Positions 47,092-57,660 of a DNA stretch of 64,000 bases are shown here, piece after piece. Within the stretch, counting starts at the first letter, position 1. Every line of letters starts with the position of its first letter. The notes under the pieces are model-generated. The model had not been told where the DNA came from. It did not search any database and was given only the letters and a program-made list of their open reading frames with translations. Origin of the DNA: an uncultured Pelagibacteraceae bacterium (GTDB lineage: Bacteria; Pseudomonadota; Alphaproteobacteria; Pelagibacterales; Pelagibacteraceae); assembly GCA_902599625.1 (NCBI GenBank), contig CACKGF010000003.1, forward strand, positions 62,001 through 126,000. Reading direction: 5' to 3'. A program made the translations under genes and the position numbers.

Positions 47092-48108
47092 ATGACTAAA
47101 ATTATTATAATTGGAGCCGGTGCGATGGGGTCAGCTTTTACTATTCCTTGTATTGAAAATGGGAATGACGTCACCTTAATTGGGACACACCTTGAAAATG
47201 ATTTAATTGACGAAATTTCAAAATCACCACATCCAGCATTGAAAGTCACTTTACCAAAGAAACTTAAAATTGAAAAATTTGAGGGAATTAAGGATTATTC
47301 AGATGCTGATTTAATTGTATGTGCGGTAAGCTCTCTTGGAGTTGATTGGTTTATTGATCAAATTTCTCAAATGGGAAATAAAAAACTTAATATAGTTTTA
47401 TTAACTAAGGGTTTGAGTACCGAGAAAGGAAAATTAATAACCATTTCTTATAAAATTAAAAATGAACTTAAAAAAAATGGTTTTGATGATGTCGTCGTAT
47501 CAGCAATAAAAGGACCTTGTCTTGCAGCTGGATTAGCAAATAAGATGAGGACAGGGACAGTAATTGCTAGTGAAAACAAAGATACAGCAAAATTAATACA
47601 GAAAATCATAACAACTGAATATTATTCGACAGAGACATCAGAAGATATAAAAGGAGTAGAATTTTGTGGTGCAATTAAAAATATCTATTCTATGTTAATT
47701 GGAGCCTCAGAAGGTTTAAGCAACCCAAGCGCACCTGAAAGTATAAAATCAAAATACTTTTTGAATACCTCAGCATCTTTAATTCATCGCTCAATTTCTG
47801 AGATGGTAAAATTTGTCAAATACTTTGGCGGTAATGAAGCAACAGTTTATGGACTTGCAGGTTTGGGAGATTTATATGTAAGTGCAATAGGTGGGAGAAA
47901 TAGCCAAATGGGGAAATATTTAGGACAAGGAACTTTATATAAAGAAGCTAAAGAAAAATTTATGAAAGATATTACTGTTGAAGGTGCACAGTTAGCACTT
48001 GAAATTGGTCCAATTCTTATAAAGGAACTTAAAAAAAATGAATTTCCTTTAATGTTCAACGTACTTGAGACTATATGTAATAATAAGAAATTAAGTATTA
48101 ATTGGTAA
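47092..48108 (+). CDS. gpsA: NAD(P)-dependent glycerol-3-phosphate dehydrogenase-like protein
   Basis: Reduces dihydroxyacetone phosphate to sn-glycerol 3-phosphate for phospholipids. NAD-binding GAGAMGSAF (7-15), the catalytic-lysine region EFCGAIKNIYSML and GLAGLGDLYVSA are recognisable. 338 aa. The N-terminal half is less typical than canonical GpsA, so a paralogue with another substrate is possible. One base separates its stop from the convergent fhs stop. Confidence 0.8.
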   Translation: MTKIIIIGAGAMGSAFTIPCIENGNDVTLIGTHLENDLIDEISKSPHPALKVTLPKKLKIEKFEGIKDYSDADLIVCAVSSLGVDWFIDQISQMGNKKLNIVLLTKGLSTEKGKLITISYKIKNELKKNGFDDVVVSAIKGPCLAAGLANKMRTGTVIASENKDTAKLIQKIITTEYYSTETSEDIKGVEFCGAIKNIYSMLIGASEGLSNPSAPESIKSKYFLNTSASLIHRSISEMVKFVKYFGGNEATVYGLAGLGDLYVSAIGGRNSQMGKYLGQGTLYKEAKEKFMKDITVEGAQLALEIGPILIKELKKNEFPLMFNVLETICNNKKLSINW

Positions 48109-48109
48109 A

Positions 48110-49798
48110 TTAAAATAGTCCCTCAACATCACCTTTTTTATTTAACTTTATATTATTAGCTGCAGGAACTCTGGGTAGACCAGGCATAGTCATAATTGAT
48201 CCGCAAACAACTACAATAAATTCAGCTCCAGAAGATAATCTCACTTCTCTTATTGGAATTTCATGGTTTGATGGAGCTCCTTTTAACTTTGGATCTGTTG
48301 AAAAACTATATTGGGTTTTAGCTATACAAACAGGTAAACTCTTATAGCCGTTACTCTCAAAAACTTTTAGTTGTTCTTTTACATCTTCATTTGCAGTAAT
48401 TCCATTACCTCTATAAATTTCTTTAACGATTTTTTCAATTTTATCCCAAAGATTTAAATTATCTTCATACAATAATTTAAAATTACTTTTTTTTGAATCT
48501 TTACATGTTTTGACTACCTTTTTAGCAAGGTCAGTTGTGCCTTTTCCTCCCATTGCCCAGTGTTTACATTCACTAACCTGGACATTCATATTCTTACAAA
48601 AATTAAGAACAACATCTATCTCTTTTTTTGTATCTAAAGCAAAATGGTTAATTGCTACGATTGGCTCTAGTCCAAATTTTTTAATATTTAAAATATGTCT
48701 TTCTAAATTAACTAAACCTTTTTTTAAAGAGTTGGTGTCTTCTTTTTTAAGATTTTCTTTCTCTACACCTCCGTGCATCTTTAATGCTCTTATAGTCGCA
48801 ACAATTACAACACAGCTTGGTTTTAATCCAGCCTTTCTACATTTAATGTCTAAAAACTTTTCAGCACCAAGGTCTGCACCGAACCCTGCTTCAGTAACAA
48901 CATAGTCAGATAACTTGAGAGCTGCTGTGGTAGCGATTACAGAATTACAACCATGAGCAATATTAGCAAATGGACCTCCATGAATAATAGCTGGGTTATG
49001 TTCCAAACTTTGAGTAACATTGGGTCTTATTGCTTCTTTTAAAAGAACAGTCATCGGTCCCTGAGCATTTAAATCTTTTGCAAAAATTGGCTGACCATCT
49101 TTATTATATGCAATAGTTATATTTCCAATTTTTTTTTCTAAATCATTTAAGTCTTTAGCTAAACAAAAAATAGCCATGACTTCCGATGCAACAGTTATGT
49201 CAAAGCCATCTATTCTTTTAAAATCTTTTGCAACACCACTTGTATTGATGTCAATAAATCTAAGTGCACGATCATTCATATCCATTACTCTCTTCCAAAC
49301 AATTTTTTTTTCATCAATATTAAGTTTGTTTCCCCAGTAAATATGATTATCAATCATTGCAGATAATAAATTGTGTGCTGATGTAATCGCATGAAAATCT
49401 CCAGTGAAATGAAGATTTATCTGTTCCATAGGAACAACTTGAGCATACCCACCACCTGCCGCCCCACCTTTCATACCAAATGAAGGTCCAAGACTGGGTT
49501 CCCTAAGACAAACAATAGATTTTTTTCCGATTTTATTTAGACCGTCATTTAAACCAACAGAAGTAGTCGTTTTACCTTCCCCAGCTGGCGTCGGAGTAAT
49601 GGCTGTAACAAGTATAAGATAACCATCCTTTTTCTTTTTTAATTTATTTAAAAAATCAAAATTTATTTTTGCTATATGCCTTCCCATTGGACTAAAAGCA
49701 CTTGGGTTATCAGGTACATTAATTTTTTTCAAAATTTTTGAAATTGGTTTGAGCTTACAACCTCTAGCTATTTCTATGTCAGATTTAAATTTTTTCAT
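48110..49798 (-). CDS. fhs: Formate--tetrahydrofolate ligase
   Basis: ATP-dependent joining of formate to THF, or the reverse reaction yielding ATP, which is the proposed last step of methyl-group oxidation in SAR11. The nucleotide loop [35 protein letters not shown] and [12 protein letters not shown] are characteristic. 562 aa, full length. Minus strand, single gene. It works with the MetF-like and GcvT-like genes at 58.5-60.7 kb in folate-linked one-carbon oxidation. Confidence 0.98.
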   Translation of the reverse strand: MKKFKSDIEIARGCKLKPISKILKKINVPDNPSAFSPMGRHIAKINFDFLNKLKKKKDGYLILVTAITPTPAGEGKTTTSVGLNDGLNKIGKKSIVCLREPSLGPSFGMKGGAAGGGYAQVVPMEQINLHFTGDFHAITSAHNLLSAMIDNHIYWGNKLNIDEKKIVWKRVMDMNDRALRFIDINTSGVAKDFKRIDGFDITVASEVMAIFCLAKDLNDLEKKIGNITIAYNKDGQPIFAKDLNAQGPMTVLLKEAIRPNVTQSLEHNPAIIHGGPFANIAHGCNSVIATTAALKLSDYVVTEAGFGADLGAEKFLDIKCRKAGLKPSCVVIVATIRALKMHGGVEKENLKKEDTNSLKKGLVNLERHILNIKKFGLEPIVAINHFALDTKKEIDVVLNFCKNMNVQVSECKHWAMGGKGTTDLAKKVVKTCKDSKKSNFKLLYEDNLNLWDKIEKIVKEIYRGNGITANEDVKEQLKVFESNGYKSLPVCIAKTQYSFSTDPKLKGAPSNHEIPIREVRLSSGAEFIVVVCGSIMTMPGLPRVPAANNIKLNKKGDVEGLF

Positions 49799-49893
49799 TT
49801 AGGTCGTTTTTCTGCGTATTTATACTTTATTTGTTCACTTTGAAAGAAATAAATTACAATGGACATTTAATTATTTAATACATATCTTGAAGC

Positions 49894-51003
49894 ATGAAAA
49901 AAAATTTCAGGTTTTTTGATAATAGACAAAAATATCTTCTTTTTGTAACCACTACCAACGAAAAAAACAAAATTGCAGATGCTTTAAAACCGATTGTCCA
50001 AAATTTAAAACCTAAAAACCCCGCTTTAAAAATTTTTGATGCCGGAATGGGAGATGGTTCTCTTTTAATGAGTGTAATGAGGCAGTGTCATCAAAAAATG
50101 CCTAATATACCATTACTTGTTTCAACAAAAGAAATAAGTATGGAAGATGTAAGACTAGGTCTAGAAAAACTTCCTGATAGATTTGCCGAGCATAAAAATA
50201 CTGTTTTTGTCATTTCAAATTTAAATTATGTGGAGTCTACGTCATTAAAATCAAGAAATATTAAGAAACAAAAAAAAATGAATTGGAAAGTCGTAAAACT
50301 TAAGGGAAATTCATCATTAGATTTTTCAAATCAATTGAGGAGGCTTAACCAGGAATTTCTTGCTAAAAAATGGCAAGTTGAGACAAACCCAAAAACCGGA
50401 ACATCGACTTATAAAGAACCATGTGTAATTGTAATCTATAGAAAAGACCAAGAATTTGTTCTGCAAAAAGTGATACCAAAAAAAAGCAATGGAAAAACTG
50501 ATTATGATTTAATAATTGCATCTCAACCTTATAGATCAAGAGTCACCGCAGAGAAAAAGGTAAAATATGTAATCGAGCCTATGATCAACTCATTAGCTAA
50601 AAAAGGAAAACTGGTTGTGGTACATGCTTGTGGCGGTGATCCAGCAAATAAGATTGTAAAAAAAATTTGGCCCAAAGAAAATCCATTTCCATATTTGTAC
50701 TCATCAATTGAAAGATATATTAAGTCAAATACAGATAAATCTCTCTTAAAGACATTAAAATTTCACAAAGTGAAAAAAATTAGTTATGTTTTGAGAGCAT
50801 TACCTAATGAAATCAGTGGTGGAATAGCTACATCGTTGATATTTTCTGCGTGGAACGCAGCTGTGTATGTCAATCAGATATCAGATGAGCAAATAATGAA
50901 AGCTGAAAAACATAAAAATTATCAAAAAGTTGTCCAAAATATTGTTAATAAATATAAAGGTTTACACTTTAAAAACGAATTATTCGTAATAGAGAAAAAA
51001 TAG
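49894..51003 (+). CDS. Methyltransferase-like protein of unknown function
   Basis: 369 aa. The N-terminal half has a SAM-type motif FDAGMGDGSLLMS at about 48-60, and YDLIIASQPYRSRVTAEK and GKLVVVHACGGDP resemble later strands of a Rossmann-like methyltransferase. A large insert (about 110-190) separates them. A histidine (HACGG) is conserved-looking. I do not recognise a named family; the arrangement vaguely recalls EgtD-type methyltransferases. Own transcript, divergent from fhs. Confidence 0.5.
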   Translation: MKKNFRFFDNRQKYLLFVTTTNEKNKIADALKPIVQNLKPKNPALKIFDAGMGDGSLLMSVMRQCHQKMPNIPLLVSTKEISMEDVRLGLEKLPDRFAEHKNTVFVISNLNYVESTSLKSRNIKKQKKMNWKVVKLKGNSSLDFSNQLRRLNQEFLAKKWQVETNPKTGTSTYKEPCVIVIYRKDQEFVLQKVIPKKSNGKTDYDLIIASQPYRSRVTAEKKVKYVIEPMINSLAKKGKLVVVHACGGDPANKIVKKIWPKENPFPYLYSSIERYIKSNTDKSLLKTLKFHKVKKISYVLRALPNEISGGIATSLIFSAWNAAVYVNQISDEQIMKAEKHKNYQKVVQNIVNKYKGLHFKNELFVIEKK

Positions 51004-51114
51004 TTATTTTTTTTCAACTTCAGTTTGAAATTTATATTTTCTTGTGCGCTCAAATTGATCACTTATTTAAATTTTTATTTGTTGTAAAAAATTTAACAAA
51101 TTGTAATAGAAACA

Positions 51115-51324
51115 ATGTTTTACAAAACATTTTTTTTTGTTGCATTATCTTTAACTCTTACTGGATGTTATCAATCCACAGCTTCATTAATTGGTCCATC
51201 AATTACATTAGGAACCTCAGGTAACATAGCTCAATCCGCGCTGTCTTATTCTGTAAATCAATCAGTAAAGAAAGTTACCGGAGAATATCCTGCGGAACAT
51301 CTAAAAAAAAGATTAAAAAATTAA
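51115..51324 (+). CDS. Small lipoprotein
   Basis: 69 aa with a signal sequence ending in LTLTGC (lipidated Cys18), so the mature protein is about 52 residues anchored in the inner or outer membrane. The rest is polar with a serine/threonine-rich start and basic C-terminus. Function unknown. It sits alone between the methyltransferase-like gene and the convergent acetyltransferase gene. Confidence 0.72.
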   Translation: MFYKTFFFVALSLTLTGCYQSTASLIGPSITLGTSGNIAQSALSYSVNQSVKKVTGEYPAEHLKKRLKN

Positions 51325-51328
51325 AATT

Positions 51329-51784
51329 TCAAATATCTATCTTCATATAACACGAATTTGGATCATTTTTATAATGTCCAAAAGGTTTACATTTTTCAAA
51401 ACCACAAGATTTAAATAATTTTCTTGCAGGTTCAAAAAATTTACCAGATCCTGTCTCAATAAAAATATTCCTTAACCCAATATCCCTGGACTTTGAAATT
51501 AAAATTGTGATAATTTTTTTTCCATGACCTTTTTCTCTAAATTTGTCATGAACTCTAATAGATTTGAATTCACCACGATTTTGACCAAGAATTTTTATCG
51601 CTCCACAACCAATAAGATCTTCATTATCCCATATACTCCAAAATTTAATTGTTTCACTTTTTAGTCCGTCTATATCAAGAACATGAGTGCTTCCCGCTGG
51701 TGAAACAGATCTTAATTCAATAAAATGTTTTCTTAAAAGTTCGTTTACTTTTTTATCATCAAAATTATTTTCAATTGCTTTCAT
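51329..51784 (-). CDS. GNAT-family N-acetyltransferase
   Basis: Acetyl-CoA-binding motif RVHDKFREKGHGKKII (about 93-108) and the surrounding beta-alpha order of the GNAT fold. 151 aa. The acceptor is unknown; the EFKSIRVHD entry and ETGSG region resemble PhnO/YpeA-type small-molecule acetylases. Last gene of the minus-strand run purE-purK-metallohydrolase-GNAT, six bases after its neighbour. Confidence 0.85.
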   Translation of the reverse strand: MKAIENNFDDKKVNELLRKHFIELRSVSPAGSTHVLDIDGLKSETIKFWSIWDNEDLIGCGAIKILGQNRGEFKSIRVHDKFREKGHGKKIITILISKSRDIGLRNIFIETGSGKFFEPARKLFKSCGFEKCKPFGHYKNDPNSCYMKIDI

Positions 51785-51790
51785 TAATAT

Positions 51791-52834
51791 CTATAAAATA
51801 TCATTCAAGTTTCTAAATTCACCTATCTTAAATATAATAGCTTCATCATTCTCAAAACCATATTTTTTTGCATTTTCTAAAAATCTTTTCCGTGGCTCCA
51901 TTATAGGCTCTAATGATAAAACAAAAGTTCCCCAATGCATTCCAATAACTTTTTTACTGCCCAAATCTTTGGCGATCTGCAGTGCTTCTTCAGGATTTGT
52001 GTGATATATAGACTTTTCAAACATAGGTTTAAAATTATAAGCACCAATATTAATAATAGTAAGATCAATTGGTCCAAATTTCTTACCAATTTCCTTATAA
52101 ATTTCACCATACCCAGTATCACAAGCAAATAAAATTTTCTTTTTTCTATATTCAATTAAAAAACTACCCCAAAGAGTTTTATTAGTATCTGTTAAACTTC
52201 TTTTTGACCAATGAACAGCAGGTAGCATGGTTATTTTTAAATCATTCTTTTCTATAGTTTGATACCAGTCAATTTCGTTTACATCTTTATAATTATTTTT
52301 TGTAAAATATTTTCCAAGTTTAAGAGGAACAATTACTTTTGCATCTTTGTAGGGAAATTTTCTAATCGTACCTATGTCTTGATGATCATAGTGATTATGT
52401 GTCAGCAAAAATAAATCAATTTTTGGAATTTCATTTAAATTCAAAGCTGGCTCGACATATCTTTTAGGTCCAAAAATTAGCGGTCCTGCATTTTTTGAAA
52501 AAACTGGATCTGTTATAATAGTTGTTTTACCAAGTTTAATTAAAAAGGTTGCATGGCCAATCCAGCCAATATAATCACCATCTTGTTTCGAAATTAAACT
52601 TTCTAAAACATCCTCTTTTTTCAAAACATGGTCTTCTGGAACTGAAATATCTAATTTTTTCTTCTCTTTATTAAAGGTAGAGTATGAAAATTTTATATTA
52701 TCGCCTCTTATTGGTGAGCCTTCAGGGTTTCTAAAGGTATTGTCTGGCAAATGGTGATAGGGCTTTTTATCCATAGAATTTATATTCGAAAACATAAAAC
52801 AGCAGAAAACTAAAACTACAAGATTTTTAATCAT
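51791..52834 (-). CDS. Exported metallo-beta-lactamase-fold hydrolase (NAPE-PLD-like)
   Basis: Signal peptide about 1-20, then a metallo-hydrolase domain with LLTHNHYDHQDIG (HxHxDH zinc motif), CDTGYG and MHWGTF. The N-terminal YHHLPDNTFRNPEG and the domain order resemble N-acylphosphatidylethanolamine phospholipase D-like proteins. 347 aa. Substrate may be a phospholipid or a phosphodiester. Overlaps purK by 8 nt, which is the only hint of regulation. Confidence 0.8.
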   Translation of the reverse strand: MIKNLVVLVFCCFMFSNINSMDKKPYHHLPDNTFRNPEGSPIRGDNIKFSYSTFNKEKKKLDISVPEDHVLKKEDVLESLISKQDGDYIGWIGHATFLIKLGKTTIITDPVFSKNAGPLIFGPKRYVEPALNLNEIPKIDLFLLTHNHYDHQDIGTIRKFPYKDAKVIVPLKLGKYFTKNNYKDVNEIDWYQTIEKNDLKITMLPAVHWSKRSLTDTNKTLWGSFLIEYRKKKILFACDTGYGEIYKEIGKKFGPIDLTIINIGAYNFKPMFEKSIYHTNPEEALQIAKDLGSKKVIGMHWGTFVLSLEPIMEPRKRFLENAKKYGFENDEAIIFKIGEFRNLNDIL

Positions 52835-53882
52835 TGAGCTTATTGATTTCTGTAAAATGTCCCATTTTTCTTTTTTCTTTAATTTCCTTTTTTAAATAAT
52901 CGAAAAAAAATTCGTTATCTTGAAATTTTTTTCCTTTATATTTGGTTATTTCATTACCTAGAATATTTGTCATTTTCGCATTGTAAAGTTTTAATGTTTT
53001 TACCTTTTTAAGACCACAAACTGCGCGAACATGGTTTTCGAATTGACTGATATTGTGTGAGTTGATTGTCATGTGACCAGAGTTATGTACTCTGGGTGCG
53101 ATTTCATTTACTAACAAATTGTCTTTATCATCTATAAAAAATTCAACACATAAAGTTCCTACATAATCCAACTTTTCACTAATTTTTTTTGCATATTCAA
53201 TAGATTGAGAAAAAAGCTCTTTACTTATGCTAGCTGGAATTTTTGAGACTTTTAATATTTGGTCTTCATGTTTATTTTCAAATGGCTCATAAATTTCGTA
53301 TTCATTTTTTTTAAATCTTGTTACTATTACAGAGATTTCTTTTTTTAAATTTACCATTTTTTCTAATATATAGTCGCTATCTTTAGAAAGGCTAATATTC
53401 TTACAGTCCTCAAGATTATTTAATTTAAATTGTCCCTTTCCATCATAACCAAGAGTAGCTGTCTTCAACATCGCAGGTAAAAGATCGGCATTTGATATCA
53501 AATCATCTTTATTTTTAATCTTTTTGTATTGTGTAGTTTTAATATTTTGATCATTTACAAAATTCTTCTCCAAAATTCTATTTTGAATGATCTTATTTAT
53601 TTGAGGTTTTGGCAAAACTTCTTTCATCGAATTAAGTTTATCCAAAATATCAAAAGGAATATTTTCAAATTCGAAAGTAATTTTGTCTACTTTTTTAGTG
53701 AAATAACTAATTTTTTCTTTATCGTTATAATTTGATAAAATAAATTCGTCAGAAAATTCTTTTGCGGGAGACATTGGGTCATCGCTCCATACAATTGTAT
53801 AGACATCCAATTTTTTTGCTGCCATACAAAGCATACAACCTAATTGACCGCCACCCAAAATACCAAGATTAGTTTTCTTCAT
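52827..53882 (-). CDS. purK: N5-carboxyaminoimidazole ribonucleotide synthase PurK
   Basis: ATP-grasp enzyme carboxylating AIR in purine synthesis. N-terminal LGILGGGQLGCML, the ATP-grasp GYDGKGQ and late NEIAPRVHNSGHMT are conserved. 351 aa. Works with PurE four bases upstream. Confidence 0.96.
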   Translation of the reverse strand: MKKTNLGILGGGQLGCMLCMAAKKLDVYTIVWSDDPMSPAKEFSDEFILSNYNDKEKISYFTKKVDKITFEFENIPFDILDKLNSMKEVLPKPQINKIIQNRILEKNFVNDQNIKTTQYKKIKNKDDLISNADLLPAMLKTATLGYDGKGQFKLNNLEDCKNISLSKDSDYILEKMVNLKKEISVIVTRFKKNEYEIYEPFENKHEDQILKVSKIPASISKELFSQSIEYAKKISEKLDYVGTLCVEFFIDDKDNLLVNEIAPRVHNSGHMTINSHNISQFENHVRAVCGLKKVKTLKLYNAKMTNILGNEITKYKGKKFQDNEFFFDYLKKEIKEKRKMGHFTEINKLND

Positions 53883-53885
53883 TAG

Positions 53886-54374
53886 TTATTTTGGTTTTTT
53901 TTTCACTGATTTTGTTTGTTTAATTCTTAATTTCAGCAATGAATTTTTTATTTTTTTGTCAGTTATCCCAAGAATTGACGCAGCATATAGTGCAGCATTA
54001 ATTGCACCATCTTTTCCAATTGCAACAGTTCCAACTGGAATACCCTTTGGCATCTGAACTATTGATAATAAACTATCAAGACCTTTTAGTTTTTTACTTT
54101 CAACTGGGACCCCAATAACTGGGACAGTTGTTAAAGAGGCAATCATGCCAGGTAAATGTGCAGATCCACCAGCTCCAGCAATTATAACTGAATAACTAGT
54201 CTCTGATTTTTTCGCAAATTCATAAAGTCTTTTTGGTGTTCTATGCGCTGATACAATTTTCACTTCAAAACTAATTTTTAAACTTTTTAAAATTTTAACA
54301 CAATCTTTCATAGTTGAATAATCTGATTGACTACCCATTACTATTGCTATTTTTTGATGTTTTTTAAGTTTCAT
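53886..54374 (-). CDS. purE: N5-carboxyaminoimidazole ribonucleotide mutase PurE
   Basis: Rearranges N5-CAIR to [14 protein letters not shown] and SAHRTPKRL near the start and [10 protein letters not shown] in the middle are signature segments. 162 aa with a lysine-rich C-terminal extension. Head of the purE-purK unit; divergent from the dipeptidase gene. Confidence 0.96.
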   Translation of the reverse strand: MKLKKHQKIAIVMGSQSDYSTMKDCVKILKSLKISFEVKIVSAHRTPKRLYEFAKKSETSYSVIIAGAGGSAHLPGMIASLTTVPVIGVPVESKKLKGLDSLLSIVQMPKGIPVGTVAIGKDGAINAALYAASILGITDKKIKNSLLKLRIKQTKSVKKKPK

Positions 54375-54422
54375 TTACGTATTTATTATCAGATATATTA
54401 CAAGTATTATATAACTAAACTT

Positions 54423-55391
54423 ATGAATTTCAAAATTGACAACTTACAATATTGTAAATGGGATAGGTCAGTTTTTGAAATCAATCGTGAGGCTGGACTA
54501 GACGCAGTTCACGTCACAATAGTATATCATGAAGATTTTGATGAATTACAAAAAAGAATTTTAGAATGGAAAGAACACTTTAAAAATCATGATGATTTAA
54601 TTTTCTTAGGAAAAGACTTTAAAGACATTGAGAAAGCTAAGAAAAATAACAAAACTGCGATTTTTTTTGGGTTTCAAAATTGTTCACCAATTGAGGATGA
54701 TATAAATCTTATTGAGAAGGTTCATGATCTTGGCTGTAGATTTATGCAACTTACTTATAACAACCAATCCTTATTAGCCTCTGGATGCTATGAAAAAATT
54801 GATAGTGGAGTTACTAATTTTGGCAAAGAAGCAATAAAAGAAATGAATAGGGTGGGTATCGTTATTGATATGTCTCATTCGGGTGAAAAAAGTACGTTTG
54901 ATGCAATTGAGTTAAGCCAAAAACCAATTGCAATAACTCATTCCAACCCAAGTTTTTGGCATAAGGTAAAAAGAAATAAATCAGATGATTTGCTTAAAAC
55001 ATTATCTCAAAGTGGGGGCATGTTAGGATTTTCTCTTTACCCTCATCATCTTAATGAAAATTCAAATTGTAAATTAGATAATTTTTGTGAAATGGTTGCA
55101 AGGACTGCTGAAATAATGGATGTAAAAAATTTAGGTATTGGTTCAGACTTGTGTTTAAACCAACCAGATGAGATCGTAGAATGGATGAGGAATGGAACTT
55201 GGACAAAAAAAAAGGTTTACGGAGAAGGAACAGTGAATAATGTGGGCTTTCCGGACCAACCCAGTTGGTTTAAAGATGCTAGAGGATTTAAAAATATTGA
55301 GAGTGGACTTAAAAAAATTGGATTTAATTTGGATGAGATTAATGGAATACTGGGTAATAACTGGTATAATTTTTACAAAGGTATTATTTAA
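54423..55391 (+). CDS. Membrane-dipeptidase-type (M19) zinc hydrolase
   Basis: Renal-dipeptidase-like TIM-barrel. DMSHSGEKS and ITHSNPSFW carry the metal histidines of the M19 family, and GIGSDLCLNQ the late Asp. 322 aa from the ATG at 54423; an extension to 54327 would read into the purE leader and is rejected. Its TAA overlaps the next ATG (TAATG), so it heads a cassette with three unknown proteins. Substrate may be a dipeptide or another amide. Confidence 0.82.
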   Translation: MNFKIDNLQYCKWDRSVFEINREAGLDAVHVTIVYHEDFDELQKRILEWKEHFKNHDDLIFLGKDFKDIEKAKKNNKTAIFFGFQNCSPIEDDINLIEKVHDLGCRFMQLTYNNQSLLASGCYEKIDSGVTNFGKEAIKEMNRVGIVIDMSHSGEKSTFDAIELSQKPIAITHSNPSFWHKVKRNKSDDLLKTLSQSGGMLGFSLYPHHLNENSNCKLDNFCEMVARTAEIMDVKNLGIGSDLCLNQPDEIVEWMRNGTWTKKKVYGEGTVNNVGFPDQPSWFKDARGFKNIESGLKKIGFNLDEINGILGNNWYNFYKGII

Positions 55392-57052
55392 TGCAAATTG
55401 AATTAAGAGACCCAAAAAAAATTATGAAATTAAAACGACTTGGTTCTTTCCACCAATCAAAACTTTCATTTTTAAGATCTTTTTTAAGAGAGTTTAATTC
55501 TTGGGATTATAAAAGAGAATTATTTGAACTAGATAATGATGGATATGGTGTTGCCGTTTACTCTTTTAAAAAAGAACAAAGAAAATATTCCCTAGTTTGT
55601 TTTGCAAACAAATTAGATGATAACGAAAGATCAGATAGGGTAATAGCAACAAAATGGGACGCATCATTTACTTTGTTTGATGGTATTCCAACAAAAAAAG
55701 ATATTGAAAGATTATCATTAAATGTTCCGCAACAAGAAATAGGAAGAATGACTTATAAGGAATTGACTTTATCCAGAGCAAACAAATCAATGAGAGCTTT
55801 TAATTATGTTGTAGAATGTCTATCGAATGGCAATCAACCCTCTACTAAAAAGTTATCTGAAGTAGGATATCTATATAGAACTACTGCAGTATATGGATCG
55901 GGTAAATTTGGGCTAGCAGATCGGTTTAGAATAAAAAATAGACCAGAGATTCATGGGCCCTTTAGACTTGAAATGATGTTGGTATATTTTGTAAGACAAT
56001 TTACAATTGATCAAGTCAATTTTATCTCAAAAAATAAAAATCCGAGAAAAGCTATTGAGCTGGATAAAAATATTGCAAGAAGTTTAGGTATTGGAAATTC
56101 TACTGGATTAGGAATGGCACCTTTTATAGTCAATCATCCAATACTTTTAAATAATTGGATATTAGCAAGAGAGACTGCCTTAAAAAAAATAAGGGAGATT
56201 AAAGATGTAAAGCAAGAGGATTTCAATTATTTTTTTGAATGTCTAAAGAATTCTATAAATAATATTAATACTTGGAATACAGATAGTGATTATCAAAAAG
56301 AAAAAATAAAAAGTCTAAAGATAGATCTCGTCAAATTTATTAAATATTTAGAACAAGAATTCGATAAAAAAAAAGAATACTTATTCAATATAATTTTTAA
56401 TTGGGTGGATTCGAATCTTACAGAGGAGAGTATTGAGTATGTGGTCAGCTTGTTCCTTGAGCCTTATGATGAAATTGTTGATCAACTAACTCCCACTATG
56501 AGCGCCGATGAAGAAAAATTTTTCAATATTCCAGTTGAAAGAAAGATTGAAGATTTACGAGTAATCATTGAAAAAAATTATACAGAAATATTGAATATTG
56601 ATTTTAATGAAGATAAAAACATTCAGAACTTTTGGTTCATTTCAAAAAACAAAGAAGAGCCAAGAGTGGCTAACAGGTTTGAAGAAATAGGATCTGAACT
56701 TGAACAACCATTAGCAATCTCTCGAGATGTCAAATCTCTTTATCAAAGAATCAAAAATCTTAAGAACAGTATGACAATAAGCAGATTTCTTGCAGACAAT
56801 AATGATCTAAGACATGCAGTGAGACGAGTTTTTATGATAGAAAAATTTCCTTATTCAGAAATTCAGGATAATATAATTGGCTCAGAGTTAATGCCAATTG
56901 ACATGCTTAGACTTAAACTTTCTTTTTTTGGAGCTTGTAAATTCGACCCTAGATCTGACAAATGGCTTAGAATTTGTATGTTTCAAGGTGCTCCATTACC
57001 TGATGAGTTAAAAAAATTTAACGACAATTGGATTTATAATTCATTAAATTAA
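55391..57052 (+). CDS. Large conserved protein of unknown function
   Basis: 553 aa, no signal or transmembrane helix, no catalytic motif I can recognise. The N-terminal third (about 1-150) is beta-rich (YGVAVYSF, KYSLVCFANKL, ATKWDASFTLFDG); the middle has GPFRLEMMLVYFVRQF and a long helical section; the C-terminal third has an ILNIDFNEDKN segment and ends in FFGACKFDPRSDKWLRICMFQGAPLP. Overlaps both neighbours by one base, so it is a fixed partner of the dipeptidase and the DUF3726-like protein. Cytoplasmic. Function not inferable. Confidence 0.75.
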   Translation: MQIELRDPKKIMKLKRLGSFHQSKLSFLRSFLREFNSWDYKRELFELDNDGYGVAVYSFKKEQRKYSLVCFANKLDDNERSDRVIATKWDASFTLFDGIPTKKDIERLSLNVPQQEIGRMTYKELTLSRANKSMRAFNYVVECLSNGNQPSTKKLSEVGYLYRTTAVYGSGKFGLADRFRIKNRPEIHGPFRLEMMLVYFVRQFTIDQVNFISKNKNPRKAIELDKNIARSLGIGNSTGLGMAPFIVNHPILLNNWILARETALKKIREIKDVKQEDFNYFFECLKNSINNINTWNTDSDYQKEKIKSLKIDLVKFIKYLEQEFDKKKEYLFNIIFNWVDSNLTEESIEYVVSLFLEPYDEIVDQLTPTMSADEEKFFNIPVERKIEDLRVIIEKNYTEILNIDFNEDKNIQNFWFISKNKEEPRVANRFEEIGSELEQPLAISRDVKSLYQRIKNLKNSMTISRFLADNNDLRHAVRRVFMIEKFPYSEIQDNIIGSELMPIDMLRLKLSFFGACKFDPRSDKWLRICMFQGAPLPDELKKFNDNWIYNSLN

Positions 57053-57660
57053 TGAGATCCTTTAGTGAAATAGAGACAATATCTAAGAGAGCGTCTAGAG
57101 GAGCAGGTTTCTCATGGGGTGTTTCAGAAGAAATTGGGAAGTCAGTCAGATTATTGGAAATGTTTGGTCTGCCAGGCATTTTACATCTAAAAAACTATTT
57201 AGAGAAAATTAATAATCATAATTATCAAAAGATAACAATAATATCTGCTGACAACATTTCTAATAACATTCCTTATTGTCCAATCAGCGTTGGTGTAAAT
57301 TTCTTGGATCAAGCTTATAACTTAGAAAAAATTGAAAATATTAATTTTTCAAATCTTGCCTATCCACTTTTAGCTGTCCCATTTTTATCAAGGTCATCAG
57401 AGATAATTGGTAAAAAAATTTTATTGAATTTAGAAAATTTCAAATTTTTATTTAATTATAATCAATCAATACTTTCAAATTTTGACAATTCACTAATTTC
57501 AAAAACAACAAACTTTTTAATTAGTTTTAATCAAAACGAGGATAGCTTTGATAAAAAAACATGGGATTCCTTGTATAAAATATCCCAAAAAACTTTTGTT
57601 GATGAAACCGAAAGTTCAAAAAAAACTGCAGCTGGCGCAGGATTGACTGATAATGACTGA
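57052..57660 (+). CDS. DUF3726-like protein
   Basis: 202 aa. The N-terminus SEIETISKRASRGAGFSWGVSEEIGKSVR and the following GLPG match my memory of the DUF3726 family, which has no known function. The middle is ordinary alpha/beta and the end (AAGAGLTDND) is flexible. One-base overlap with the 553-aa gene and 8-nt overlap with the following zinc-ribbon ORF. Confidence 0.65.
   Translation: MRSFSEIETISKRASRGAGFSWGVSEEIGKSVRLLEMFGLPGILHLKNYLEKINNHNYQKITIISADNISNNIPYCPISVGVNFLDQAYNLEKIENINFSNLAYPLLAVPFLSRSSEIIGKKILLNLENFKFLFNYNQSILSNFDNSLISKTTNFLISFNQNEDSFDKKTWDSLYKISQKTFVDETESSKKTAAGAGLTDND

Noticed and set aside
48510-48905. 131-aa open frame opposite fhs
   Set aside because: Overlaps fully conserved fhs codons; no start signal or recognisable domain.
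54327-54422. Longer N-terminus of the M19 dipeptidase
   Set aside because: The extension is Tyr/Phe-rich and overlaps the divergent purE gene; the family N-terminus begins at the ATG at 54423.
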